This document shows positions 25,580-33,648 of a DNA stretch of 64,000 nt, one piece after another; within the stretch, counting starts at the first letter, position 1, and the number at the start of each line of letters is the position of its first letter. The notes beneath the pieces are model-generated. The model saw only the letters and a list, made by a program, of their open reading frames with translations, had not been told where the DNA came from and ran no database searches. Both the position numbers and the translations under genes were made by a program. The stretch is from Promethearchaeota archaeon (GTDB lineage: Archaea; Asgardarchaeota; Lokiarchaeia; Sigyniarchaeales; SOKP01). The DNA is taken from assembly GCA_019058425.1 (NCBI GenBank), contig JAHPYZ010000011.1:1-64000 (forward strand), read 5' to 3'.

Positions 25580-26878
25580 TTGTTAAATTGGACTACTGAA
25601 GTAATTGTTGATTTCATAGTAGGAACAATTATTTTCTTAGCCTTAATAATAACCCATTTTGAGCCTAAAATCAAAAAACTCAGATCAATCCTCTATATTA
25701 GGATAGCAATATTTTTTATGATGCTAGTTTTTTACATCGATGCTTTGAGTATTCTTTATTTAAATATCACTTTGTCACGATTCAATGCATTTAACATTGC
25801 CTTCACCTCTATTTTTCTCTTAATGGGAGTTAATTACATCTCGAGACAAACCTTCAATTCAATCTTTTTAATTATTAATTGTTGTTTAGGAACATTAATG
25901 GTTTATTTAGCTTTTCAAGCAGATTCAATTAAACTTGTAACTGAATTTGGATACTTAAATATAAAGTGGATTAGAGCTCTTGCATTAATGGATATTATTA
26001 TATCTCTTAACCTAGTAGTAGTATTACTATATTGGGGTTTTAAAACTTGGGTAAATTCGCCTTTTTTAATTAAAAAAGAGAGTTTAATATTCTTAATAGG
26101 GATACTCTTTATAGGACCAATCTATCTCATTTTCTATATACTCTACTATTTAAATATCCTATTTGTTACAATTGGGGATCTTTTAATGGGTCTGGGAACT
26201 TTAATATTTTGTTTCGTTATAGGAAGAGAGCCAAAGTTATTGTATATACTCCCTTTTACAATTCATAGAATTGTAGTAAAAGATAGAAATGGAAATCCTT
26301 TATATGATCATGATTGGTCTCAATCAAATATAAATGAAACGATATTTACTGGATTTTTAAACGCAGTTCAACTTATGAGTGAAGATGTAATGCAAATTGG
26401 AGGTTTATTCGATATAAATTTGGAAGATGGTATTCTTATTTTACGAGAATCTGCACAGATCACAGTCGGTCTTGTCTCATCGAAATCCTCAAAATTGTTG
26501 AAAGATTCAGTAGTTAAATTTACAGCAGATTTTGAAAAAAAATTTGAACGTGAATTAAAAAAGTCAATTAAGGATATGACTCAATATGAAGGGGCATATG
26601 AACTTATAGAAAAATACTTTTCAAATTTTCCATATAAGACTATTAAAAGTAAAAAACAACCCATATTTCTTACAGAGAGATATACTAAAATTCCTTTAGA
26701 ATTAGAGAATAAACTTCGTACAATTTTTAATGATGAAGAAGAATATGAAGCTATTAAAGCTGAATTAATAAAATCTCCCCTTTCTTTTATTTCAGAGTTT
26801 ATCAGACTCCATGATCAATTAAAAGATGAAGTAAAAGGGATTTCATCTGAAGATATTAAATATCTAAATGAGAATTAA
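25580..26878 (+). CDS. seven-TM protein with cytoplasmic longin-like domain, paralog B
   Basis: A paralog of the protein encoded at 24014. It has the same LNWT opening, the same seven-helix layout, and near-identical cytoplasmic motifs (LLYILPFTIHRIVVKDRNG, LYDHDWSQ, TGFLNAVQLMSEDV, SSKSSKLLKDSVVKF and EKYFSNFPYKTI). The TM halves have diverged while the longin-like halves are well conserved. This suggests different ligands outside and the same partner inside. Translation probably starts at TTG 25580. A 249-bp A/T-rich gap precedes it and holds no other gene; it may hold its own promoter. Confidence 0.65.
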   Translation: MLNWTTEVIVDFIVGTIIFLALIITHFEPKIKKLRSILYIRIAIFFMMLVFYIDALSILYLNITLSRFNAFNIAFTSIFLLMGVNYISRQTFNSIFLIINCCLGTLMVYLAFQADSIKLVTEFGYLNIKWIRALALMDIIISLNLVVVLLYWGFKTWVNSPFLIKKESLIFLIGILFIGPIYLIFYILYYLNILFVTIGDLLMGLGTLIFCFVIGREPKLLYILPFTIHRIVVKDRNGNPLYDHDWSQSNINETIFTGFLNAVQLMSEDVMQIGGLFDINLEDGILILRESAQITVGLVSSKSSKLLKDSVVKFTADFEKKFERELKKSIKDMTQYEGAYELIEKYFSNFPYKTIKSKKQPIFLTERYTKIPLELENKLRTIFNDEEEYEAIKAELIKSPLSFISEFIRLHDQLKDEVKGISSEDIKYLNEN

Positions 26879-27047
26879 GAATACATTATTATAATTTTCA
26901 GTAATTTAAAAAACTTAGAAAACATAAAGTTAGTTTATCTTTAGTATACAATTTTTTAATTTATAGTTTTTGTAGAAATTTGGTCCTATTAAGTTTAAAT
27001 AATCAGATAATAAAAAAATTCATAACTCAATTTTATTAAAAAATTTT

Positions 27048-27076
27048 AGGGAGTATTAGTAGGCGAAATCCTCCCT
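27048..27076 (-). terminator. hairpin followed by T-run at the end of the Nip7-like gene
   Basis: Read on the minus strand, AGGGAG pairs with CTCCCT around a 17-base loop and is followed by TAAAATTTTTT. It lies 10 bp past the stop of the gene at 27086-27667. The stem is short, so this is a tentative terminator. Confidence 0.35.
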
Positions 27077-27085
27077 TTTAAAGAA

Positions 27086-27667
27086 TTATTGCTTTTCTCT
27101 CAAGTAGATACCCTTATCACTCAAATTCAAAGCAACAATATCTTTTGGTTGGAGATGTTGTAGAATGTTAGTATCAGATTTAGATTGTGCAATAGCAAGA
27201 ATTTCATCAAATTCGTTAAAAATTAATAAGAAATCCCCCTTCTCAAGATGAGAGGATGTTTTAACAATCATATTCTTTGAAATATGGTTTCCATATAAAA
27301 CTGATTTTTCTCCTTTCTTATTAAGATATAAACGATTAATATCAGAAAGATTTCCTTGTTTGTATAGAAATTCTGTACCTTCTAAGCTTAAATAAAAATA
27401 TGATTTTTTGATAAATCCAAAGTATAGATTTACTAGATAAATTTTCCCTTTAAATCCATTTAGATCTATTATTTTTTGAAAATCATTGGAAACTAAGTAA
27501 ACCGTAGGGTAATTAGTTTTCTTTTTTGACTCAATTATAGAAATATATAATTGCTTTTTAGATTCTATCAAGAATTTTAAAATATTGGGAGAAAATTTAG
27601 ATAAGGATTCAGAAATGATTTTATTCTCAATTTCATTTATTTTTCTGAAAATTGAAGATCTAATCAT
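27086..27667 (-). CDS. Nip7-like PUA-domain protein
   Basis: A 193-residue protein. Its C-terminal part (SVLYGNHISKNMI, then GDFLLIFNEFDEILAIAQS, IVALNLSDKGIYLREK) matches the PUA domain of NIP7, including the LYGNHI/V turn that contacts RNA and the final GEYVR-like end. The N-terminal 100 residues are divergent but keep the alternating strands (PTVYLVSNDFQKI, KIYLVNLYFGFI) of the Nip7 pre-PUA domain. NIP7 works in large-subunit ribosome assembly in eukaryotes and archaea. The match is by motif and layout, so function is likely but not certain. Confidence 0.65.
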   Translation of the reverse strand: MIRSSIFRKINEIENKIISESLSKFSPNILKFLIESKKQLYISIIESKKKTNYPTVYLVSNDFQKIIDLNGFKGKIYLVNLYFGFIKKSYFYLSLEGTEFLYKQGNLSDINRLYLNKKGEKSVLYGNHISKNMIVKTSSHLEKGDFLLIFNEFDEILAIAQSKSDTNILQHLQPKDIVALNLSDKGIYLREKQ

Positions 27668-27828
27668 AATCTAATAAAATAGAAAGAATTAAGAAAATTT
27701 ATAATTATTAATCAATGGAGATTTAAAAAATAATACACCTTTAATTAGAGATAAAAAAAAAATAAAATTTCATGTAGAAATTTTGCTTAATAATTATACA
27801 AGACCTAATCCAATATTCATTTATTTTT

Positions 27829-28635
27829 CTATACTAAATTAAATTCTGTTAATTGGTTCTTCAAATTTTCAGCTAATATCCCTAATTTCTGTGCTGTAGT
27901 TGAAATTTCCTCTATTGAAGATGTCTGTTGCGTTGTAGATGAACTTATTCCCTCTATAGAAGAAGATGTCCTATAGATTTTATTAATAATTTCTCCAATT
28001 TTACCGCCTGTGTTTATAACTGCATTTTTTGATTCTTCAGCTAATTTCCTTACCTCATCAGCAACTACAGCAAATCCTCTTCCATGCTCACCCGCTCTTC
28101 CTGCTTCGATACTAGCATTTAGAGCTAATAGATTTGTTTGTTCAGAGATATTGGTTATTAAATCCATTATGACTTGAATTTCATTTGAGGTTTTAACAAC
28201 ATCTCGAGAATCTAAAGCAATATCTTGAGTTGTTGAGGATATTTCTTCTGATGCGGCATTTACTTCACTAATACTCGCTGCCATTTCTGTAGCGATATTT
28301 GCGACAGATACAGAAGTTTGAGAACTAGATTTTAACAAGGTTTTAATTGTATTCTCTTGACGTAGAATAACTTTAATGATATAGTAAAATGAATAAAAAA
28401 CTAATGCAACAGCAGGAGGAATCATACATAGAATAGTAATTAGGTCACTATCAAAAGGATCTAGAGCAAATATCACAAATATCATCAACACAATAATTGC
28501 TATAGTCATAATTGAAATTACTCTAAAAGCTAAAGATTCTCTGTTTAATCCATACTTTCTCTTAAAGAAAATGAATGCTAAGGCAAAGACTCCTACTACC
28601 ATTAATATTTCATACTCAAGTGGTATTTGAGGCAT
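27829..28635 (-). CDS. minimal methyl-accepting chemotaxis-like signal transducer
   Basis: About three N-terminal helices (residues 8-25, 37-58, 64-90) are followed directly by an MCP signalling domain. The hairpin tip [41 protein letters not shown] contains the E-I[14 protein letters not shown] core read in two parts, and the following IEGISSST helix region is where methylation would occur. There is no HAMP domain and no extracellular sensor. No che genes occur in the window. It may signal from membrane state or through a partner such as a 7TM receptor. Confidence 0.78.
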   Translation of the reverse strand: MPQIPLEYEILMVVGVFALAFIFFKRKYGLNRESLAFRVISIMTIAIIVLMIFVIFALDPFDSDLITILCMIPPAVALVFYSFYYIIKVILRQENTIKTLLKSSSQTSVSVANIATEMAASISEVNAASEEISSTTQDIALDSRDVVKTSNEIQVIMDLITNISEQTNLLALNASIEAGRAGEHGRGFAVVADEVRKLAEESKNAVINTGGKIGEIINKIYRTSSSIEGISSSTTQQTSSIEEISTTAQKLGILAENLKNQLTEFNLV

Positions 28636-29073
28636 TCTTGAAAAGCTCTAATTTGTAAATAAAAATTTCTAATGTTTTTTAAATAAACATAGAAATTACT
28701 TTTAAATATTTTTAAATAGAAAATTTACATACTCTATAGGATCATGAAGTTATCAATAAATTGAATCATAGTAAAATAAAAATAATATACAGAATTGCCA
28801 AATTATTTTTATGATACTTTTTCCATAGTATAAGAGATATTAAATCTAGAGAGAGTTTATTATATTCACAGGAATAAGTTTTGTGGAGAGGAAATATAAA
28901 ATTTTTATATTTAATCATTTAGATAATTCATAACAATTAAATTGAAGAACGATTATTATATTATAAGAGTAAATAAATCAAATTAACTAATAGAATAAAT
29001 TTATATGTGATAAGATAGTTCTGGTAAAATTGGAATAAAAATACTAAAATTAGAAAAAAGGTAAAAAACAGAA
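28636..29073. other. 438-bp A/T-rich intergenic region, no gene seen
   Basis: Between the divergent MCP-like and EAP30 genes both strands are closed to ORFs of any length with coding character. Several TATA-like runs are present (for example around 28907-28917 and near 29000). The gap presumably holds both promoters. I saw no strong hairpin or repeat in it. Confidence 0.5.
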
Positions 29074-29787
29074 ATGGGTATTAGAAAGATTGAAGATGAG
29101 ATTGACCTAAAAGAAGCTATGAAAAAGAAAGCTGCCGAATTGAAAATGAAGGACATGCAAGCAAAAGCCTCAGTTGAAAAATTCACTAAAGATAAACTAA
29201 GAGACCTTGCTAAGAAACATGGTGTTTTATTAGCTTTAACTCCCGAGTTAAGAAAAGAAGTAAAAGAATTGCAGAAAAAGTATAATATTCCCTCTTCAAA
29301 AATTATTACTGACCAAATAACAGAGCATGATGTTTTAAGAAAGTTCTCAAAAATAGATCACCAAAAATTAGGAATGTTAGCATACCAAAGAGTTTTGATG
29401 AGTAAAGAGGAAACTGGAGGAATTATCCCGTTATCAGAAGTCTATGAATTAGTTAATACAGGAATTTTAAATGGTAACATTGAAGTAAAAGATGTAGAAA
29501 AATCACTACGACTGCTGAAAAAAACAAAAGTTATTGATGATATAACCGAATTGGAATCAGGATCAATTATTATAAGATTTTTTCCCATTGAGTATACGAG
29601 TGATGAAGCCAAGGTTGTTGATTTAGCTAAAGAGAAAGGTGTTCTTACTTTAGAAGATGTTTGTACTAATTTAGAATGGTCACAAGATCGAGCTTTAAGA
29701 TCTTTAGAATCACTCGAAAGAAGTGGTATTGCTAAATTTAGGGAGAACATCTTAACTGGGAAACAATGGTATTTCCCCTCATTGTGA
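29074..29787 (+). CDS. ESCRT-II EAP30-domain subunit (Vps22/Vps36-like)
   Basis: A 237-residue protein whose layout follows eukaryotic Vps22/SNF8. It has a basic N-terminal helix (LKEAMKKKAAELKMKDMQ), a linker, and then two winged helices. The end, LEWSQDRALRSLESLERSG followed by GKQWYFPSL, mirrors the WETERARQ...EAHYWLPAL end of SNF8. EAP30 proteins form the stem of the ESCRT-II Y complex and bind Vps25. The gene converges with the Vps25-like gene with only 15 bp between stops. This supports a common role in membrane remodelling; Vps22 against Vps36 identity cannot be told. Confidence 0.85.
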   Translation: MGIRKIEDEIDLKEAMKKKAAELKMKDMQAKASVEKFTKDKLRDLAKKHGVLLALTPELRKEVKELQKKYNIPSSKIITDQITEHDVLRKFSKIDHQKLGMLAYQRVLMSKEETGGIIPLSEVYELVNTGILNGNIEVKDVEKSLRLLKKTKVIDDITELESGSIIIRFFPIEYTSDEAKVVDLAKEKGVLTLEDVCTNLEWSQDRALRSLESLERSGIAKFRENILTGKQWYFPSL

Positions 29788-29802
29788 GGAAAATTATTAA
29801 AC

Positions 29803-30696
29803 TTATTCTAACTTAATTTTAAACGCTAATTTTCCATCATCCAACTTTAAGATTTTAGCTTTTCGATTCTTAGCTAAAATCTTGAAAATCTCTTCCAGAT
29901 CTTCAAGTGGAAGCGAGCTAAAATCTTCTTGTTTTGCTTCTCTTAATTCATAGATCATGATTGGCTCAATTTTTCCATTCTCATAAGCCCATTTCCATAT
30001 TTCATCAGACCATACTTCAAGAGTTTTCCAGTATACTCTCAAACTTTCTTTCTTTTTTGAAAGCCATTTTGCTTGGTTCTGACTTATTAGTTCTTCAGAA
30101 ATTTCTTTTATGTATTGCTCCCTTTTAGTAAAATTCATGAATGGTTTATGAGTTGTTAACTCTCTGGTGTAGATTATATGAAGAATAGCAAATCTAGCAT
30201 AATCAAAAAGAACTTTTGCCCATTCTGTTTTCCACGAAATATAATCATTTTTGTTTTTGTTTTTATCAGGCATATCATACATGAACTTCTTTCTTTCCTC
30301 TTCGAGCCAAGGATATGCTTGCAACAAATTTTCATAAGCGGTTAGTTTCTTTTCGATTAGACCTTTTTCTCCAATAATTTCTTCTTCAAGGGTTTGTAAC
30401 TCTGATTCAATTTGATCAGCATGCTTTTGATAAACTTTAGTGTCTATCTCCCCTAGCTTGGAGGACAAAATATCTTCAAGTTTATCAAATTGTTCTTCAA
30501 TAAAATCTAACTCTGTGGCTTTTATTTCATCTTCCTTAATGATATGCTTTTGTGTAGCTTCTATTTCCAATTGCTCTTTTTCTTGTTTTAATATCTTTAA
30601 CCTAGCCAGTTCTTTCCTTAATTCCTCTAACTCTTTTTCTGCTTTTTCTTTAACTTCCTTTGGAACTTCAGTTGATCTTTCTCTTTGTCTTTCCAT
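29803..30696 (-). CDS. ESCRT-II Vps25-like subunit with N-terminal coiled coil
   Basis: The C-terminal 165 residues match Vps25. YPWLEEERKKFMYDMPD corresponds to the WPWQYRFPPFFT start, WAKVLFDYARFAI to the first winged helix, and SLRVYWKTLEVWSDEIWKWA to the region ending in the second winged helix (IMIYELREAK, LKLDDGKLAF). In front is about 125 residues of charged heptad-like sequence (KELEELRKELARLKIL and so on), a coiled coil absent from eukaryotic Vps25. Vps25 normally links the ESCRT-II stem to the ESCRT-III protein Vps20. The stop lies 17 bp from the start of the next gene downstream on the map, vps4, which is transcribed first. Confidence 0.85.
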   Translation of the reverse strand: MERQRERSTEVPKEVKEKAEKELEELRKELARLKILKQEKEQLEIEATQKHIIKEDEIKATELDFIEEQFDKLEDILSSKLGEIDTKVYQKHADQIESELQTLEEEIIGEKGLIEKKLTAYENLLQAYPWLEEERKKFMYDMPDKNKNKNDYISWKTEWAKVLFDYARFAILHIIYTRELTTHKPFMNFTKREQYIKEISEELISQNQAKWLSKKKESLRVYWKTLEVWSDEIWKWAYENGKIEPIMIYELREAKQEDFSSLPLEDLEEIFKILAKNRKAKILKLDDGKLAFKIKLE

Positions 30697-30713
30697 ATTA
30701 ATCGTTTACTTTT

Positions 30714-31925
30714 CTAAAATTCTCCGAATTCTTCCGCCCATGCATTATATTGTTTTAATAATGCTGCGTTGGTCATCGGTTTTACTTTTTTAAGTGCTTT
30801 TTTGAAATCTTTTACTGTAATATCTCTAACCTTTACTTCTTTATCGGAATCTTCTAGAAGTCCCCCCATATCTAACTCACGTACGGGCATCATTATTACT
30901 TCACGACATACATTTGCGATATCTCTTCCAGAATAACCTTCACTTCTAACTCCTAGTTCAACAAAATCCTCTTTTGTTAATGCTGAATCTACTCCCTCAG
31001 TATGGATTTTAAATATTCCGGCCCTACCTTTTAAATCTGGAAGAGGTACATGCACCCTTTTTTCAAATCTACTTAGCATGGCATTATCTATGTCCCAGGG
31101 GCGATTTGTTGCTCCTAAAACCAACAATGGTTTTCCACGACCTGATTTTAATCCTTGAATTTCGCTTAAAAGCTGAGTTTTAACTCTTCTTTCACCACCA
31201 CTCTCAGAACCTTCTCCCCGTTTTGTTGCTACAGAGTCAATTTCATCCATAAATATTAGACTTGGTGCTTTTAATCTAGCAACTTTAAATAAAGAACTAA
31301 TTAGTTTTTCACTTTCACCTAACCATTTGCTTAGTAGATCTGCTGAAGAAGCACTAAAAAATGTAGCATTGCATTCGGTCGCAGCAGCTTTAGCTAATAA
31401 GGTCTTACCACATCCTGGAGGACCGAAGAGTAAGATTCCAGACCAAGGCCTTCTAGCACCTGTAAATAATTCTGGCTTTGCTATTGGCAAAACTATCGCT
31501 TCTCTCACTGCTTGTTTTACGTTTTCTAATCCTGCAATATCATCCCACCTTACATTAGGAGATTCTGTGACAATTGTACCAGATATCATATCAATGAGTT
31601 CTTGTTCTTCGGATGATACACTCGTCTCACCCTTTGATTCATCATCATCCCCTGAAACACCAGGTCTTCTAGATGGTCTCGCGCTTCTAGGTCCACCAAG
31701 TTGAGATTTTAATATTTTTGCACGTTCCACATATTCCTCTATATTTTTTTGACATAAAGCTCTCATTTGAGGATTTTTGTTATATTTCATGAACTGTATT
31801 AGAATTTCGGCAGCTCTATTATATTTATTTATAGCTTGATGATATTTTCCTTGACTATCTAGCAAAACAGCCTCTTTTGCTGTTGATACTGCATATTGAT
31901 AAAGTTTTGAATCTACCGACGACAT
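30714..31925 (-). CDS. vps4: Vps4/CdvC-like AAA ATPase with MIT domain
   Basis: Residues 1-75 are a helical MIT domain (YAVSTAKEAVLLDSQGKYHQ and AINKYNRAAEILIQFMKY). After a disordered linker, the AAA cassette has Walker A GPPGCGKT at 168-175, Walker B LIFMDEID near 223-230, GATNRP as sensor 1 and LSRFEKR as the arginine-finger region. The C-terminal YNAWAEEFGEF matches the Vps4-specific last helix. It disassembles ESCRT-III filaments after recognising their C-terminal MIM motifs. It is read first, with the Vps25-like gene 17 bp downstream, and diverges from the ESCRT-III gene at 32114. Confidence 0.92.
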   Translation of the reverse strand: MSSVDSKLYQYAVSTAKEAVLLDSQGKYHQAINKYNRAAEILIQFMKYNKNPQMRALCQKNIEEYVERAKILKSQLGGPRSARPSRRPGVSGDDDESKGETSVSSEEQELIDMISGTIVTESPNVRWDDIAGLENVKQAVREAIVLPIAKPELFTGARRPWSGILLFGPPGCGKTLLAKAAATECNATFFSASSADLLSKWLGESEKLISSLFKVARLKAPSLIFMDEIDSVATKRGEGSESGGERRVKTQLLSEIQGLKSGRGKPLLVLGATNRPWDIDNAMLSRFEKRVHVPLPDLKGRAGIFKIHTEGVDSALTKEDFVELGVRSEGYSGRDIANVCREVIMMPVRELDMGGLLEDSDKEVKVRDITVKDFKKALKKVKPMTNAALLKQYNAWAEEFGEF

Positions 31926-32075
31926 AATAACTTTATAAAAACCATTTTATTATTTGTTTTTAATCTAATTTAACAATTAGTAATATTAATAATTTTATCC
32001 GCATATATCAAATTTACTCTTTAACCTAATGAGATTAATGATTGGTCTCCAAAAAATTAAATACTCATCATAGCA

Positions 32076-32085
32076 TTTATATATT
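32076..32085 (+). promoter_or_regulatory. TATA-like box of the ESCRT-III gene
   Basis: TTTATATATT ends 28 bp before the ATG at 32114, which would give a transcript start within about ten bases of the start codon. This is typical for near-leaderless archaeal mRNAs. No other good box lies closer. The divergent vps4 promoter must lie between it and 31925. Confidence 0.45.
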
Positions 32086-32113
32086 AAATAATTACTAATT
32101 AGATTTGATAAAA

Positions 32114-32752
32114 ATGGGTTTCTTAAAAGATATTTCTAAGTGGTTATCTGGCGGGAAGAAGGATAAGAATACTGTACGATCTGCTGCCATCAAATTAAAA
32201 GTCTTTAATAAGAGATTATTACGACAAGTAAAAAAATTGGAGATGAGTGGAAAACTAGCAAGAGATAAAGCAGTGAACCTCAGAAAGCAAGGCGACCTTG
32301 AAGGATCTAAATTCCATGCAAGGAATTATTTACAAATTAAAAAGCAAGGTAGAGCTGTAGAAATGTTCCGTACAAATTTGGAAGGGCTTTTATTCAAACT
32401 AGAACAAGCAAATGCAGTTAAAGATGTATCTGAAATTATGACTGGTATTGCACAATCTCTTTCAACTTTAAAAACTCAGCTTTCTGTACCACAAATGACT
32501 GAGATTATGAGCCAAATCGATATTGATATGGAAGAATTTGCTGTAACTGCAGATATTGCAACAGATGGTATGGATAGTATTAGCATCGATACTGCTGTAA
32601 CAGATTCAGACGTGTCTGAGGTTTTAGGCGAAATTGATGCTGAGATCCAAGTAGAAATGGGTGTAGCCTTACCAAGTGCCGCTTCTGGTGCTTCAGATGA
32701 AAAGATAGCCGAATTAGAGAAAGAATTAAATCGTTTGAAATCAGATGAATAA
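32114..32752 (+). CDS. ESCRT-III-like filament protein (Vps2/24/46 type)
   Basis: From the ATG at 32114 the product is 212 residues. A short amphipathic start (MGFLKDISKWLSGG) is followed by the basic ESCRT-III hairpin (AAIKLKVFNKRLLRQVKKLE, KLARDKAVNLRKQGDLEGSK), then helices with QLSVPQMTEIMSQIDIDMEEF. It ends in an acidic region and a C-terminal helix IAELEKELNRLKSDE, which fits the MIM1 pattern (L-x-x-E/R-L-x-x-L-K) recognised by MIT domains. An upstream in-frame TTG (32105) is less likely because a TATA box sits at 32076. It polymerises on membranes and is recycled by Vps4, encoded next door. Confidence 0.9.
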   Translation: MGFLKDISKWLSGGKKDKNTVRSAAIKLKVFNKRLLRQVKKLEMSGKLARDKAVNLRKQGDLEGSKFHARNYLQIKKQGRAVEMFRTNLEGLLFKLEQANAVKDVSEIMTGIAQSLSTLKTQLSVPQMTEIMSQIDIDMEEFAVTADIATDGMDSISIDTAVTDSDVSEVLGEIDAEIQVEMGVALPSAASGASDEKIAELEKELNRLKSDE

Positions 32753-32954
32753 ATTTTTTTTTGTAAATCACTTATTTATTATACTTTTAGTATAAGTATG
32801 GCAAGATTGGGTTCTCCTTTTAATATTTAATCAATTTCGATTTATATTAGTAATAAAAAAAAATCACTATTTATGTTAAAAAATCATACTTTAGATTAAA
32901 CTTAAAAATATAACAAATAATTATAGATCTAACTATAAAAATAGTGTTAATAGC

Positions 32955-33506
32955 ATGGAATTAAGTTTCAAAGTTATCATAATCGGTCCCGGAGCGGTAG
33001 GGAAAACTAGTTTACTTAATAGGTTCGTACACAATGAATTTTCCTTAAAATATAAGTTAACTATTGGCGTTGATTTCTTAACCAAAAGTTTAGAATACGA
33101 ACCTGAAAAATTTGTTAAACTCCACATATGGGACATAGGAGGGCAAGAAAAATTTAAATTTCTCCATCGTAGCTTTTACGAAGGTGCATTTGGGGCTTTA
33201 ATTGTCTTTGATCTCTCAAGACATCAAACTTTTTCAAGTATGAAAGAGTGGCTTTCAGAAATGCGGAGTATAGTAATTAATGATATCCCTAGCGTAATAC
33301 TTGGAAATAAATCAGATCTAATACCCGAAATTGGCCAGACAATAGATAGAAAGGAAGTAGAAGAATATGCTAAAAAGGAAGATTGTCTCTACATTGAAAC
33401 ATCAGCTAAAACCGGAGATAATGTTGAAAAAGCTTTTCTTGAACTTACACGTCGTATGGTAAAGAAGATAGGAAAACTGGTAACAAAAAGTAAAGAGGAT
33501 TCATAA
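32955..33506 (+). CDS. Ras/Rab-like small GTPase
   Basis: A 183-residue GTPase. G1 is GPGAVGKTS at 11-19, switch I Thr about 36 in KLTIGVDF, G3 WDIGGQE at 59-65, G4 NKSD at 118-121 and G5 SAK at 150-152. G3 reads IGGQE where most Rabs have TAGQE. Gly remains at the fourth position but Ala is replaced by Gly, as in some Arf-like and Asgard GTPases. The C-terminus (VTKSKEDS) has no cysteine, so it cannot be prenylated by the eukaryotic route; membrane recruitment would need a partner. It lies 200 bp downstream of the ESCRT-III gene on the same strand. Confidence 0.9.
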   Translation: MELSFKVIIIGPGAVGKTSLLNRFVHNEFSLKYKLTIGVDFLTKSLEYEPEKFVKLHIWDIGGQEKFKFLHRSFYEGAFGALIVFDLSRHQTFSSMKEWLSEMRSIVINDIPSVILGNKSDLIPEIGQTIDRKEVEEYAKKEDCLYIETSAKTGDNVEKAFLELTRRMVKKIGKLVTKSKEDS

Positions 33507-33648
33507 AATCTTTCGAGTTATTACATAAACTAAATTAATACTTTAAATACCTTTAATACAAATTCTTAGCAAAAGTTATTAAAAGATTTATGTCTATTTT
33601 AAACTTATTCTACGAATCAAATAAATGCAAATATTAGTGATAATTATG

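Noticed and set aside
26879-27047. Small RNA gene in the A/T-rich gap after the second 7TM gene
   Set aside because: No stable structure or conserved promoter could be seen by eye apart from the short hairpin assigned to the neighbouring gene end.
31327-31704. A 125-codon open frame on the plus strand
   Set aside because: It overlaps the vps4 gene on the opposite strand, where Walker motifs are clear.
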